Shown here piece after piece: positions 34,958-48,965 of a DNA stretch of 64,000 bases. The translations under genes were made by a program, and so were the position numbers. Each line of letters starts with the position of its first letter. Positions within the stretch are counted from its first letter, which is position 1. The DNA lies in contig JAQISU010000123.1 of NCBI GenBank assembly GCA_029339505.1, positions 2,571,001 to 2,635,000 of the forward strand. Direction: 5' to 3'. Source of the DNA: Unio delphinus. Its lineage: Eukaryota > Mollusca > Bivalvia > Unionida > Unionidae. Under the pieces are notes generated by a model. It did no database searches. It was given only the letters and a program-made list of their open reading frames with translations, and was not told where the DNA came from.

Positions 34958-37085
34958 CCCAAGTGTTGATGTTTGGAGTGATCACGACCTCTTGATTATG
35001 AACTTCCGAGTGAGGCTGAAGAAAATTAAAAAGCTCACGAAAATCAGGCTCATATTCAACCTTGAACAACTGAATGACCCTAACATCTGCAAGTCATTCC
35101 AAGCCACAATAGGAGGAACCTTTGCTCCACTCATTGTGATGGATGCTAATGTTAAAGTGATGACAGACACTTTCACCACAGTCATGACAACAGCTGACAA
35201 GGACATCATTGGCCTCCATCGCACAAAGAAAAAACCCTGGGTTACAGAAGAGATTTTGAATCTGTGTGATGCCCGAGGAGACCACATAAACACCAGACAC
35301 ACAACAGGGCAAATGGAGTACCGAGAAATAAACAAGAATATCAGAACAAAAACTTGAACAAAGCAAAGGAATATTGGATTGGACAAAACTGCACAGAAAT
35401 AGAGAGCAGTCTGATAAAGAATAACAGCAAAAAGGCATTCCAAATTGTGAAAGTCCTCACTAGACAGAAGCAACCAAGAGTCAGTACCATTCAAGATAAA
35501 AATGGAAAATGTCTCACAGAAGCAACTGACATTGCATAAAGATAGACTGAGTATCGTAAAGAACTCTACAACAATCCGTCCACAGGAGACCCAGAGGTGC
35601 TTGAAGTTACAAACTCCACAAATGATGATGATTTCAACATTCTCAAAGAAATGGTTGAGTCAGCAATAACAGCACTGAAAAATGGAAAGGTAGCTGGCGT
35701 AGACAACATCCCAGCTGAACGTATCAAGAATGGTAAGGAATCAGTGATAGAGCTACTAACAAAAATCTGCAACAAGATCTGGCAGACAAGCGAATGGCCA
35801 ACACAATGGACCCAGTCAATGATTATAACATTCCCCCGCCAAAAAAAGGCAATCTCCAGCTGTGCCAAAATTACAGAACTATCAGCTGTAAGAAGCATGC
35901 CATAACAAATATTCAGTATTAGGGCTCTGTGTGATAAGTACTCGCAACATAAACAAAACATCTATCATGTGTTCATATATTTCAAAAAGACCTTTGACTG
36001 AGTGGCATGAGGCATTGTGGGCCACAATGAAGAAGTACAACATGCGTCAAAAGTTGACAAATACCATCAGGCAGCTTTATGCCAAGACTACCAGTGCAGT
36101 AATTGCTCAAGGGTCTGTATGGGACTGTTTCAAGACAACGGTTGAAGTACGCCATGGCTGTCTCGTGTCATCCACGCTTTTCAACATCAACTTAGAGCAC
36201 ATCATGAGCGAAGCCCTGGAAAACCATTGTGGGACAGTCAGCATTGGAGGGTGTAACATCACCAACCTACGCTTTGCAGACGACATTGATGAGCTGGCAG
36301 GCAGTGAAGACGAGTTTACCACCTTAGTGAAGAATCTGGATGAACAGCTTCCAGATTTGACATGAAGATAAGCGCCGTGAAGACAAAGTTGATGACAAAT
36401 AGTGGCAAACAAATCTCAACCAAGATTAAAGTCAGAGAAAAGAATCTGGAAACAGTGGGCCAGTTCAAACATCATGGTTCCATAATCACCGAAGAGGGAT
36501 CAAGAGCAGTAATTTTATCACGAGCAGCACAAACAACGGCAGCTATGTCAAAGCTAAGTCCCATCTGGAGAGACAAGAATATCTGTCTGAAAACTAAAAT
36601 CAGACTATAGAGAGCGCTAGTCATCTCAATCTTTCTGCATTCATGTGAGGCCTGGACCCTGACAGCAAAATTACAACAAAGAATCCAGGCACATGAAATA
36701 AGATGCTACAGAACCATCATTGGCACCTCTTAAATGAATCACACCACAAATGAAGAAGTGCGTAACAACATCAGGCACAGAGTAGGTCCTTATGAAGACC
36801 TTCTCACCACGGTCAGGAAATGAAAGCTGAAATGGTATGGCAATGTCACTAGAGCCAACATTCAATCCACAACAGTACTGCAGGGCAGTGTCCATGGTGG
36901 CAGAAAGAGAGGTAGACAGAGAAAAAAGTGGACTGACAGCATCACAGAATGGACCAGGAAACGTTTTGCGGAGACACAGGCATTGGCTCATGATTGAGAC
37001 AAGTGGGGGGAACTGGTGAGATGTTCAGCAGCACAGTGCCTGAACGACCACACTTGGTCAAGAGACTGATGATGATAATGATGAT
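34958..37085 (+). mobile_element. 5'-truncated LINE, inactive
   Basis: It starts within the end of the endonuclease domain (VWSDHDLL) and continues through reverse transcriptase to a (GATGAT)n-like 3' end. A 15-bp duplication GAAATTTAGCAYGTT with one mismatch flanks it (34943-34957 and 37086-37100). Reverse transcriptase blocks are split among at least four frames: KNGKVAGVDNIPAE near 35680, RHGCLVSSTLFN near 36155 and FADDIDELA near 36275. In the last region the YADD-type motif reads FADD. Stops and frameshifts make it non-functional. CR1- or RTE-like; clade not resolved. Confidence 0.9.
35597..36610 (+). pseudogene. Broken LINE reverse transcriptase domain
   Basis: Within the truncated LINE, the reverse transcriptase core is readable in three successive open pieces at 35597-35905, 35931-36365 and 36362-36610. 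The last two overlap at the stop after LPDLT. The conserved order thumb-to-palm motifs and the FADD pair are visible, followed by a KTKLMTNSG block typical of this LINE type. The C-terminal part (CEAWTLTAKLQQRIQ near 36650) continues in frame after a stop near 36608. Confidence 0.85.
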
Positions 37086-37100
37086 GAAATTTAGCATGTT

Positions 37101-37287
37101 ATGAATGTAGATCATTGTTATAAATAAATCATGGTATCTTTACAGCGCCTCTTTATCCATTACGTATCAAATGTGAATATATGACCAGTTTGCATAACGC
37201 GAAGTCAAAGTTTTTTTCTCTCTCACAAAATCACCAACTAAACAACTTAAAACAGCAAATCTTGAATCAAATTAAAAATACAACTGT
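37101..37287. other. No gene seen
   Basis: Flank of the LINE insertion. Confidence 0.4.
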
Positions 37288-37535
37288 CTTTCCTTTATCG
37301 ACCGGGAAACTCCAAGGCTTGTGACTTGGCGTATTTCCTTCGCCCATTGAGAAGGTCTAAGACTCAGTACTATGTTTTGCCTTTGTCCGCTGGGAATGTC
37401 TTTGACATTGGACTATATGTCTTTCGTTCACCGACAGAGAAGGTAATATATTAAGTACAATATATTTTCCATAGCTTATTGGCAAAGTCTTAGACTTCGG
37501 GCTATATGTCTTTCCTTCGCCCGCTATGAACGTTT
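37288..37535. repeat. Decayed ~65-70 bp tandem repeat
   Basis: Three or four poorly conserved units share CTTTCCTTCGCCC- or TTTCGTTCACCGAC-type segments alternating with GACTTGG or GACATTGG motifs. The period is uncertain. Confidence 0.5.
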
Positions 37536-38570
37536 AAAACTTGGGACCAGATATCAACAATTGTAAAGGCTGAACGTGCAGTTCAAATTTCCACTTTGTA
37601 CTGGTGATATGATGACACAGTGTCTGAAATTTGTATGCATTTTTCTTTTGCATAGTAAGTGAAGACCAGGTTTATATTTACATTCATATTTGTTGTACGT
37701 GTTTTTTTTTTTTGTTGTTGTTTTTTAAAAAAACTATTTGTCTTCATTGTCCATTTTTCCAGCCGATTTAATCAGCAAGTTTATGGCATACAAGGTCCTT
37801 TAGCGTGGGAATTAATCACGTGTCATTCTCTAGCATTCGTTTGATCCAGCAAAAAAAAATATAACTTGCCACCTGCTACCATGAAACGAACGATATCCAC
37901 ACAAAACAGTTTAAACTTCATTTACTCACATCATTGTACCTGTTAATATATATCTCAAGGAACCTTCCAAATTATTTTAGTTTACCTCGAACTTTGTAAA
38001 TAAAAATGTTAATTGTTTTAAAAGTTTTAAATCAGCATAGTTCATGTGTAAATAACAATTTGGGAGATCTTTTATCTGTGGTTGTATTCAAAGTTTCTAG
38101 CTTTTTCATCTCACTTGTCACTCTGGTATTTTCACTAATAACAATCATGTGCAGGTCATATGTGCACACACTTTTAAGTTTGATTAACGAGTACGCTTTA
38201 ACAACCGTAGAAGCAGTTGTGGCAATTACACCTCTGTAAAAAAACAAAAGGAGTAACCTTATATCCATAGAGTGAGAGCTCGTCGACACTGACACATATT
38301 GAACATAGGTACGAAATAGGTATCATCCCTCTGACAAAAGTGGAGCGTAACAATATACAAAATTCACGCGTAACATATATCAGATATAACAAATTTAGAC
38401 CCAGGTCAGAAAGTGCCCAATGCATGAGTACATCCTGAACAATGTATCCATGAAAATGTTGCCATTGTTCTAACAAGCTTCGACCACACTGTGAACTAAT
38501 TATTGTTAGACTGGTTATATTTCATTCATCTGCAACTGCCACTTGTTTGTATTAAAATAGTTTAGAAGGA
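37536..38570. other. No gene seen
   Basis: Unique AT-rich sequence. Confidence 0.45.
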
Positions 38571-38760
38571 ACCAGGGGCTCCAGAATAATATTTTGGGGA
38601 GTGGCCGGGGGCGTACAGGGAGGGAGGGACGGGCGTAAACATGTATTGGCCAAATATTAAGTTATATGGACATAGGTCACAGCACGTTAAGAAGTAGATT
38701 ATGGGAGTGAGGGAAGCAAGTGCCCTTCCCATGCGCCTATTTCCGGCCACCCATGCTAGG
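38571..38760. mobile_element. Possible decayed hAT-like MITE
   Basis: A GC-rich island (GGGGCTCCAGAATAATATTT, GGGGAGTGGCCGGGGGCG) ends in CATGCGCCTATTTCCGGCC. The composition resembles other GC-rich MITEs here, but no convincing inverted ends or target duplication can be matched. Confidence 0.3.
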
Positions 38761-38939
38761 AAGGTATGCTAGCTAATTTAATCATACTCCATTAAAGAGG
38801 GTGGCAAATACTACTAGTTCTCTTCATTATTGCATTGTCCTATTATCGTACAATATAGACATTCTTTAAACACTTACGACATCAAATTATATTCCTTGCA
38901 GATAAAAACACCATCAAAAGTGCCGTGATATCCCACATT

Positions 38940-39744
38940 AATGCCCCAGGCATAGTTGTTCGTCCGTCGACTCGACGAGGACCTCTCTAGTCATCCGAGG
39001 GTCGGAGGGGCTGGTTCTGTTCAGTGCATGCGCAGGTGAGTGATGCGACATACCACTGCACGGAATTTTCGTTTGCATAAGGGACAGGAGAAGAGTGGAA
39101 CATCTCCAAGAGGGTTAATGGCACATGCTTTTACTGGCTTGCCTCTTCAACTGCTGTCCTGCTATATTCACACAACTTAGAGCCTTTGTGCACGGAGGAA
39201 CGTCATGTGATTTGATCGCTTGCTGTTTGCTCCCAGGAATTGTGGTTTAGGTTGAACGCTCTCATTGCAGCTTTCAGATTGTCTTTGCAGCGTTTCTTCT
39301 GACCTCCGTGGGATCGCTGTCCTTGCTGTAGCTTACCATAGAAGAGTCTCTTAGGCAGTCGGTGGTCTGGTGGTCATGCGTATAACATGTCTCGCCCAGC
39401 GTAGCTGGGACTGCATCAGGATGGCGTGGATGCTGAAGAGACCTGCTTGGGCGAGTACCCCAGTGTCTGGAACCTTGTCCTGCCACTTGATGTTGAGGAT
39501 TTTCCTGAGACTTGTGGTGTGAAAGTAGTTCAGCTTCCTGATGTGGCGTTCCTACACCGTCCACGTACAGCATGCGTAAAGTAGTGTGGGTAGCACAACT
39601 GCCATATAGACCTTTAGTTTGGTCTGGATGCTGATGCCTTTTCTATTCAAGACGTTGGCACACAATCTGCCAACAGTTGCGCTGGCTCTGATAATGCGAA
39701 GGGTCACCTCGTCGTTAATAGTGTTGCTATGTGACGGTGTGTCG
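38940..39744 (-). mobile_element. C-terminal fragment of a LINE reverse transcriptase
   Basis: On the minus strand, INDEVTLRIIRASATVGRL near 39700 leads through a LPTLLYACCTWTV block (near 39560) into NYFHTTSLRKILNIKWQDKV and, in other frames, PKRLFYGKLQQGQ-type sequence. Near 39095-39060 a C2H2-like CPLCKRKFRA..CRITHLRMH motif forms the C-terminal zinc finger seen in this LINE type. Frameshifts occur near 39550 and 39350. The catalytic core is missing; dispersed repeat D abuts it at 39745. Confidence 0.82.
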
Positions 39745-39970
39745 CCACAGGACTTTAGTGGGTGATCAAATAGGATGGCTGGAAGACAAGAATGTTTTAC
39801 GCGCTGACTTTGTTTTAAGTGAGAAAGAGTTACCCAGTTCGTCGACCTCACTTTCTCGTCCAAGACCATTACGACCTACGTGTTCCCTCGAGGTCTTATC
39901 GCTCCACGCGCTTTGCTGGGAATCGTCTTTCTGCCATGTGACCAGCTGGTGATTCCTCCGCGTAGGCTGC
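39745..39970. repeat. Dispersed repeat D, copy 2
   Basis: Homologous in the same orientation to 1066-1290, sharing TTTAGTGGGTGATNAA, GACTTTGTTTTAAGTGAG and GTTNCCCAGTTCGTC. It joins LINE coding sequence on its left without a recognisable boundary. Confidence 0.65.
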
Positions 39971-40479
39971 CGAATCCAGTCTTCACATGCAAGGTTGACT
40001 ACATTTCCCGTTGTACCAAACTGAAGTTACGGCTTCCGAAACGTGCGATTTTCGCGGATTTATCCTCTTGGGACAAGTGTGACCTCATGTGACAAGAGTG
40101 AAAAGAGCTATTTGTACCATGTTTGCTACTCTATGATATATGAATTATTTAATTACAGAACAGTCATAAATGCAAAAGTAACTTTTTACTTACTAATAAC
40201 TCCATTCAACTTTAGGAATCCTGTTCCGTGGAAGAACTAGACCTGTTCTACTTCAGTGCACATATCATAAACAATCGACTCTATTTTCAAAACAGTTAAA
40301 CTATCAGGCACACACGTCAATGCCGAAATATGATTGGCTCAAAAAGTTATACTTAAATAGCATCTATGCACCAGATAAATAAATATTTTCAGTCATTAAA
40401 ACGATTGATTCCCGCAGCCAGAGGTGCTACCCCTCCTAAGACACTCCATCCATGCCCCAGGGTTAAATTTCAATCAAAC
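39971..40479. other. No gene seen
   Basis: The first ~120 bp may extend repeat D. The rest is unique. Confidence 0.4.
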
Positions 40480-40700
40480 CTACTATTCATGCCTCGGACA
40501 TAAATATAATATTCCACACTTAATGAAACATGCGTAAATTTAAATTGCCCCACCATTAATACCCCATACAGAAATTTTAATGGCCCATGTATAAATTATT
40601 ATTGCCCCACTATTAATGTCCAAGGTATATATTTTAATTACACCATTATAAATGCCCAAAGTATAAATTTGAATTGCCCCGCTATTAATGTCTTAGGCAG
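40480..40700. repeat. ~46-bp tandem repeat around TTAATGCCCC motifs
   Basis: Five units of about 45 bp share AATTGCCCC..TATTAATG.CC and ATAAATT motifs, with substantial divergence. Confidence 0.7.
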
Positions 40701-42874
40701 TTGAAATATCGTAATAAGTGATCGAAGTAACGGAAAGAATATGAATCATGTTTTTAAGTGCACATTTTTTTCCCTCGATGCATTAAAAAATACATGATGG
40801 TTTGTAAATATGTTAAATTAGAAATGAAGATTTACATTATCCCTGGTACTGAGAGCATAATACTATCATGAAGAACCTTCTGATCATCATATTTATTGTT
40901 GTTCTATAAACTCGATGTCATAAAACTAACATAATATGAAATATAGTCATTAATTATAAAGAAACAAAATAAGAATAAACCTAACTCAAAATATGAACAA
41001 ACCAAAAGTTAAACTGTATGTCTTCTCAATCACCAGACATCCAGTAAGTATAGCGGCTCTGTCTGGATCGAGTGTTGGACAAATTACACCAATTGTCACC
41101 TTTAAAAAATAATCTTCATTTGTAAGCCATTAGAGGATTAAATTATTATCGTAGTTATCGATGTCTATCTACATCGTTCCTGTTCACTCACAAAGTAAAG
41201 AAAGCAAGGACTTTATGTTAAGTCTGAGTGGTTAGTAACAATTTAAAGAATCTGATATGGTCAATTGAAAATAGAAATAACTGTTATTGTTTACACAAGG
41301 CTATTCCTTTTCGATGGAGGGCTTGTTGTTATTATTATGGTGTAAGGCGTTGGTAGACAAAAGGCTTAATGCAAGTTGACCTGGAAACAGAAAACAGGGA
41401 ACGTAGTCCGCAGAATTTAGATACGTGTAAGAGATTCCAGATTATCACGTGACCGTTTACATTCATTCAGATTGTAGAAAATTCGACTAGTCATTAAAAT
41501 GACAATCATTATTGTATGAGTTATGATTGTATCGATACCATGGCACAAGTGTTAATTTTATTCTGTTCAGTAATTATATGATTAAAAGCAGACCTCCCCT
41601 GTTGTACATGATAATCTGACAGCGACCATTTAGGGGTCATGTTCTGATGACCTTTGTGTTACGTGCTTAGGCTCGAATAAGCAGCAACACAGAAAGAGTG
41701 AAAACTAACAAGCTTGTATAACTTTAACAATGAATTTATTAAGTACAATTATTTTCATAAAATAATTAAACTTACGGTTTTAGAGAATCAAATCCAACAA
41801 ATATAAAATTCACAAAAATAATCCACTAATGGAATTTCAAGTCCTAATAAATAAATGTTCTAATAGTTCCAGGTTCGAATCTTGACGATGTAATAATCCA
41901 AAATGGCTGACAATGTCACGTGATGCAGTTCTTGTTTTTAAATCATCCAGATGAAATTATGAAACATATGTTCTTTTCCAGATAAATAGAATAATTCTTC
42001 TTTTCCAACGAATTGACACAGTCCAGAACAAGATATTAAACTCAAACAGAAAATACACAACTTCTTTAAATTAAGCCCAATTTATATTCTACTACTGTTA
42101 GCTTCTAAAACACAGCTATATATATTGTTTTTCTGAAGTAAACAAGTAATCACGCGCTTTTCTAGAAATTGATAGAAGGTCAGAGGAAGAGTCTACCTTC
42201 ACCTAGTCACGTAATAATGGAATGTTCTAGAAGGAAATCATTCACTTATAAAATGTTGTCCCCGAAATTAACCAATGAAATTGAAGACCTGTTGACAATG
42301 TCTAAAGCAAGGTCAGGAACTAGAATACTGTAAGTCAAGGTCAAAACTTGTTTACAGTAAAGTCCAGGTCAAATGAATTTTCTAGAAAAATTTCCCATTT
42401 AATGAATAATAAATCCTAAATGACAATTTCGGATTTAATAATTAAAAATAAATAAAATTAAATCCAATAGCCGTAACATTTGAATCAGCCAAGGTAAAAA
42501 GCAACGTTCTGAAATTTTAATTTGAATAAAATCGTTCGGCATACATTGATGCTCTTCAGTTATATTCTCATTCTCCCAAACGATAAGACCCAAGACTTAT
42601 TCTAACAAGCTGATAACATTAGATTTTATGGTAATAACCAAACAAGGACTATTAAGCGATCGTTGTCAAATATTCGCCTAGGACAGTGGATATCTTATTT
42701 TAATCAGATCTCCTTAGATACTTTTCGATGAACAGCAAAGTACTGGAATTATAATTGATCCCAATAAACACGAATTTGATTAAGTTAAAAACGCAGTAAT
42801 ATTAATATGGCAGACTTTAGATGTGACAATTCGTGCTATAAATTTAATGTCTGCCTCGTATCAAGAAAACCTGA
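40701..42874. other. No gene seen
   Basis: More than 2 kb of AT-rich sequence without a supported gene, RNA or recognised mobile element. Repeated AAGGTCA..AACT motifs at about 42300-42370 are noted without interpretation. Confidence 0.45.
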
Positions 42875-43050
42875 CTTGGTTTTCTCTGGTTTAACGCCAT
42901 TTATCAGTTCATGATAGGCTATATATGGCGAACGTTATATGGGGAGGAGGAAAGAACCAGGGAAGACCCTAGGAAAAACCAATGACCCACAGCTACTGGT
43001 AAGCTTTCTCGCGTACCCGGTTTCGCTGAGTCAAGACTTTTAACTCGCGA
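42875..43050 (-). mobile_element. SINE family A, partial copy
   Basis: It matches the tail-side two thirds of the SINE at 31149-31392 in the same orientation (TTTAACGCCATTTATCAG, GATAGGCTATATATGGCG, CTACTGGTAAGCTTTCTC). The tRNA-like head is missing where the (GT)n(GA)n tract begins. Confidence 0.75.
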
Positions 43051-43056
43051 GAACAG

Positions 43057-43058
43057 GT

Positions 43059-43129
<71 letters not shown>
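43057..43129. repeat. (GT)n(GA)n compound microsatellite
   Basis: About 26 bp of GT followed by about 46 bp of GA. Confidence 0.95.
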
Positions 43130-43130
<1 letters not shown>

Positions 43131-43589
43131 TCTGAAAATATTAGCGCCCCTCCCCCAGATCCTCTTCATATCAAGAAGAAGATTTACATGAATATAATTG
43201 ACACTAATGACAAAAGAACCCCAATTTTATTGAAACTTTTAAAAACAAAACTCATATCAACCTTACATTTTTCAGATGATTATGCATCTACCCTAAACCC
43301 CTTCCCCCCCCCCTTAACTTGGCTCTTCATTCTTAAGGCAAAGAAACCTTACAAAAGATTCCTCTCTATAATCTATTTCTTATGATATCCCATATAAATT
43401 TAAAAATCAGCATTCTATTATCTATCTCCCCATACGACTCTTCTCTATAAATTTAACCCATCTTCCCATCTATCTCCCCATACGAACGGAAAACTGAAGA
43501 GCACCTGAGAGCCCTTTCTCATGCGAATGTCACTAAAGAGGCGTGTCTGTCAATAGTATTGTCCTTAAGCTGTATTAAGCGTTGTATCG
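43130..43589. other. No gene seen
   Basis: Unique sequence. Two CCATACGA..TCTATC-type motifs at 43420-43490 form a short local duplication. Confidence 0.4.
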
Positions 43590-44000
43590 TCTATTTATAA
43601 AAAGTATTCAGATCTTGCTCTTCGTGTAAGTAAGGCGTATAAACAATGACTTTTGTTTTCAAGGCCAATCCAGGTAAATCTACCACAATGTCCACAGCAC
43701 ACATTCACAGGAATGTCTCCACCACTGACTACACAAACACTATTGACTCTTAACTCAGTTGTGAAATGTGTGATAATCATTGACAGACACGTGTGGAGAG
43801 GTGTAATCATTTGCGATTAATGTCTGGAAATGATGTCGTCATGTATAGAAGGAGCGAAATTTGCGATCACATGTTTGGAAACTTTTATACTCTAATTGAT
43901 AGCATGTTTCTGCCTGGAAAACAGTTTTAACAAATGTAGTATTTTGTAACGCTAGAATTTTCAGAGACAACTAAATATTAGAATGAAAGATTGATTCATC
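43590..44000. repeat. Diverged segmental duplication, copy 1
   Basis: About 400 bp align with 50075-50450 in the same orientation. Shared landmarks are TTCTTCGTGTA near the start, CAGGTAAATCTACC, GTGATAATC, GACGTCATNNTATA-type sequence and TATTTTGTAACGNNA near the end. On the minus strand both copies read a similar stretch (GGDIPVN and GGDLRVS before GRFT), but copy 2 has a stop there. No protein family is recognised. Confidence 0.7.
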
Positions 44001-44225
44001 CTCGTACAACAGGTAACATTAATCTTTGTGTGTTGCGATTTTTGTTTCTTCTGTTTTCCAAATTATCTGGCCTTTAATTCGATTCCTTTACTATGTGTCC
44101 GTTGAACCTAAATGTTAATGATATATTTGTTATTCCTTTATTCTGAGAATCGGTATTTCTTGCATTTTTTAATTCATTTTTGTAAAATAAGAAGTATAAA
44201 TCAATATATCGAGGCTGACACCAAT
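44001..44225. other. No gene seen
   Basis: Unique AT-rich sequence. Confidence 0.4.
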
Positions 44226-44412
44226 TTTGATAATTTAGGTTACACTGATTATTTAGGTTACCCTGATAGTTTAGGTTATCCTGATAATTTTGGTGATCCT
44301 GATAAGTTTTGTGATCCTGATTAAGTTTGGTTACCCTAATAATTTAGGTCACCCTGATAATTTAGGTTACCCTGATAATTTTGGCGATCCTGATAATTTT
44401 GAGAACCCTGTT
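44226..44412. repeat. 18-bp tandem repeat, about ten units
   Basis: Units follow TTAGGTTACCCTGATAAT with one to four changes. The 18-bp period keeps frame, so it reads as (NLGYPD)n on the plus strand, but the frame is closed by a stop after about eight units and shows no gene context. Confidence 0.9.

Positions 44413-45496
<1,084 letters not shown>

Positions 45497-45580
<84 letters not shown>
45497..45580. repeat. (AT)n tract, right of the hAT insertion
   Basis: About 84 bp of AT dinucleotides, the continuation of 44922-45034. Confidence 0.95.
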
Positions 45581-45583
<3 letters not shown>

Positions 45584-46454
45584 ACAGTTTCTTACGACTC
45601 TATTGTCTTCAACTAACAGAAAAGAGAAGAAAAAACGAACAAGATTATAAAAAAAACACATTTCACAGATATTTTGTTTCCCCCATATTTGAAGGGAAAA
45701 TTTAAAAGAACTTACAGCATTGTGAATTGAATCCCAAACAGTTCTAAAAATATATCACAAGTCCAAATGTATATATTTCCAATTGAATTCCATTAGTATT
45801 CCAAATAAGTTCCGAGATTGAATGTGTTGACGTGTCTGTCATTTTGAACAGCTAATGTGCGAATGGCCTGGAGTGCGATGATATACTAACAGTATTTTAA
45901 TGCATCACCATAATGTAGTCCAAAATGTTCTTGTCTGAATTCACTATAAATCCAAATTAAATGTTCCAGTCCAAGAACATTATTAAGCACATTGTAATTC
46001 TAGAGAATAAAAGTTAAAATGAATAAATCCACACAAACTAAGCCTTGAACACTACAATAAAACTGATTCAGCTTCAGATGTTAAGAAAATAATTAGTAAG
46101 TTTCAAGTAAACAACATTATATAAAATGTACATCAGTCTGCTTTATGAACATTCATAGTTTTCAACACGTGAAGGAATTTCCAAGCGAAATGCTGAATGT
46201 CCCTGATTTGGATTAAATTAAACATGTTTACCTCTAAATATAATGATAGACACCGAGAAAGATATTAAGCTATGTATTGTACTGTTTATAAAATAAATAT
46301 TACTAGATGGGACACCATAGCCATAATTTTGGACAAACGTCAAATACATAGTACAGATGTACATGACATACAACGGAAAACCAATAAATAGTATTAAAAA
46401 ATAAACACACATAACACACTCAACAACACAAAATACAAACTATACATTGCTTTG

Positions 46455-46457
<3 letters not shown>
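45581..46457. other. No gene seen
   Basis: AT-rich sequence without supported features. Confidence 0.45.
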
Positions 46458-46520
<63 letters not shown>

Positions 46521-46800
46521 GTGTTTGCATAGCGCCTAATCTTTAGAAGCTCTAAGCGCTTAACAACATCTATCATGATATTACTACAAAAAAACAAACA
46601 CCATGGAATTAGAAACCATAAAAAAATGCTGATAATATTTAAGGCAGTAAACATTATTAGGTCTTTAAGTTTGTTCTTGCAGTCGAAAAAGGTGGGTTTT
46701 AAGAGCACTCTTGAAATTATCACTGCGTCATTGTGTCTAATTTCAATGGACAATTCATTCTACGTTGCTGGGCCCTGGCATACAAATAATGTTATCCATA
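46458..46800 (-). mobile_element. LINE 3' end with (ATT)n tail, copy 2 (longest)
   Basis: On the minus strand it reads GPAT..NELSIEIRHNDAVII and RVLLKPTFFDCKNKLKD, the C-terminal tail typical of CR1/L2-like reverse transcriptases, then the TGTTAAGCGCTTAGAGCTTC terminus and about 19 ATT units (46458-46517). Homologous to 14446-14752 and 55375-55657. Only the last ~45 codons of the ORF remain. Confidence 0.8.
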
Positions 46801-47109
46801 TGACTTCGTTTTCATAGTAGGAATAATGAGTATACGACTATTAGAAGAGGAGCGTAAGTATCTTGTTTGTGTATACACATGGGTAAGGTCAGACGGGTAT
46901 GCTGGAGTGAGGTCCGTCAGTGAAACGTAGCACAGAAAACAAATTTTGTGTTTGATTCTGGATTTAACGGATATCCAGTGTAGAGTACAGAGCAGCGGGA
47001 GATGAGCTTTGATCGTGGTACTCTAAGGATGATCCTAGCAGCTGTGTTTTGAACGTTTTGAAGTATCAGACTATTGATGACTCAGACGTAAGCTTTGAAG
47101 TGATAATCA
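46801..47109. other. No gene seen; possible further LINE remnant
   Basis: It lies upstream, in minus-strand sense, of the LINE 3' end and may contain more of the decayed element, but no motif is readable. Confidence 0.4.
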
Positions 47110-48965
47110 CTAGAAAACCAGCATGGAAGTGAGAGAACGAGTAAATCCAGTGACGATAATCAGAAAATCAACAGGACAGTGAGTGAGTGAAGCGACAATT
47201 GCCAGTACAAAACATAGGACAGTGGTCTGCAACTGAATGACAGTGCAATCACCAGAAAACCAGTAGGAAAGGAATACAGTCAAGTTACAATCACCAAACA
47301 TAGTAAAAGAGTGAGTGATATAAGTGACAATCACCATCAAATCCATAGGACTGTGAGTGAGTGCTTAGCAAAGCGAAGATCACTAGAAAATCAGTAGGAC
47401 AGTGATTGATATAAATGGCACTTACCAAACACCAGTAGGACAGTGAGTGATGTAAGTGACAATCACCAAGCACCAGAAATACAGTGAGTGATATAAGTGA
47501 CAATTACCAAGCACCAATAAGACAGGGAGTGATGTAAAGGACAATTACCAAACACCAGTAGGACAGTGAGTGATATAAATGGCAATCACTAAACACCAGT
47601 AGGACAGTGAGTGATATAAGTGACATTTACCAAACACCAGTAGAATAGTGAGTAATGTAAGTGACAATTACCAAACACCAGTAAGACAGTGAGTGATGTA
47701 AGTGACAATTACCAAACACCAGTAGCACAGTGAGTGATATAAATGGCAATCACCAAATACCAGTAGGACAGTGAGTGATATAAGTGACAATTACCAAACA
47801 CCAGTAGAATAGTGAGTAATGTAAGTGACAATTACCAAACACCAGTAAGACAGTGAGTGATGCAAGTGACAATTACCAAACACCAGTAGGACAGTGAGTG
47901 ATATAAATGGCAATCATCAAACACCAGTAGGACAGTGAGTGATATAAGTGACAATTACCAAACACCAGTAGGACAGTGAGTGATATAAATGGCAATCATC
48001 AAACACCAGTAGGACAGTGAGTGATATAAGTGACAATTACCAAACACCAGTAGGACAGTGAGTGATATAAGTGACAATTACCAAACACCAGTAGAATAGT
48101 GAGTAATGTAAGTGACAATTACCAAACACCAGTAAGACAGTGAGTGATGTAAGTGACAATTACCAAACACCAGTAGCACAGTGAGTGATATAAATGGCAA
48201 TCACCAAATACCAGTAGGACAGTGAGTGATATAAGTGACAATTACCAAACACCAGTAGAATAGTGAGTAATGTAAGTGACAATTACCAAACACCAGTAAG
48301 ACAGTGAGTGATGCAAGTGACAATTACCAAACACCAATAGGACAGTGAGTGATATAAATGGCAATCATCAAACACCAGTAGGACAGTGAGTGATATAAGT
48401 GACAATTACCAAACACCAGTAGGACAGTGAGTGATATAAATGGCAATCATCAAACACCAGTAGGACAGTGAGTGATATAAGTGACAATTACCAAACACCA
48501 GTAGGACAGTGAGTGATATAAGTGACAATTACCAACCACCAGTAGGACAGTGAGTGATATAAGTGACAATTACCAGACACCAGTAGGACAGTGAGTGATA
48601 TAAGTGACAATTACCAGACACCAGTAGGACAGTGAGTGATATAAGTGACAATTACCAAACACCAGTAGGACAGTGAGTGATATAAGTGACAATTACCAAA
48701 CACCAGTAGGACAGTGAGTGATATAAGTGACAATTACCAGACACCAGTAGGACAGTGAGTGATATAAATGGCAATCACCAAACACCAGTAAGACAGTGAG
48801 TGATATAAGTGACAATTACCAAACACCAGTTGGACAGTGAGTGATATAAATAACAATCTCCAAACACCAGAAAGACAGTGAGTGATATAAGTGATAATCA
48901 CCAGAAAAATAATAGGATAGTGAATGAGTAAATGCTTAGTAAAGCGAAAATACACAGAAACCAGC
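47110..48965. repeat. 41-bp minisatellite, about 45 units, with 451-bp higher-order period
   Basis: The core unit is CAGTGAGTGATATAAGTGAC then AATTACCAAACACCAGTAGGA. Variant units (TAGAATAGTGAGTAATG, AGTAAGACAG, AGTAGCACAG, AAATGGCAATCACC) occur in the same order in two blocks offset by 451 bp, which is 11 units (for example 47641 and 48092). Both edges are more diverged than the middle. Confidence 0.95.

Noticed and set aside
44112..44324. Repeat protein with LGYPDN hexapeptides
   Set aside because: The 18-bp period keeps frame by chance. The frame closes after a few units and has no gene context.
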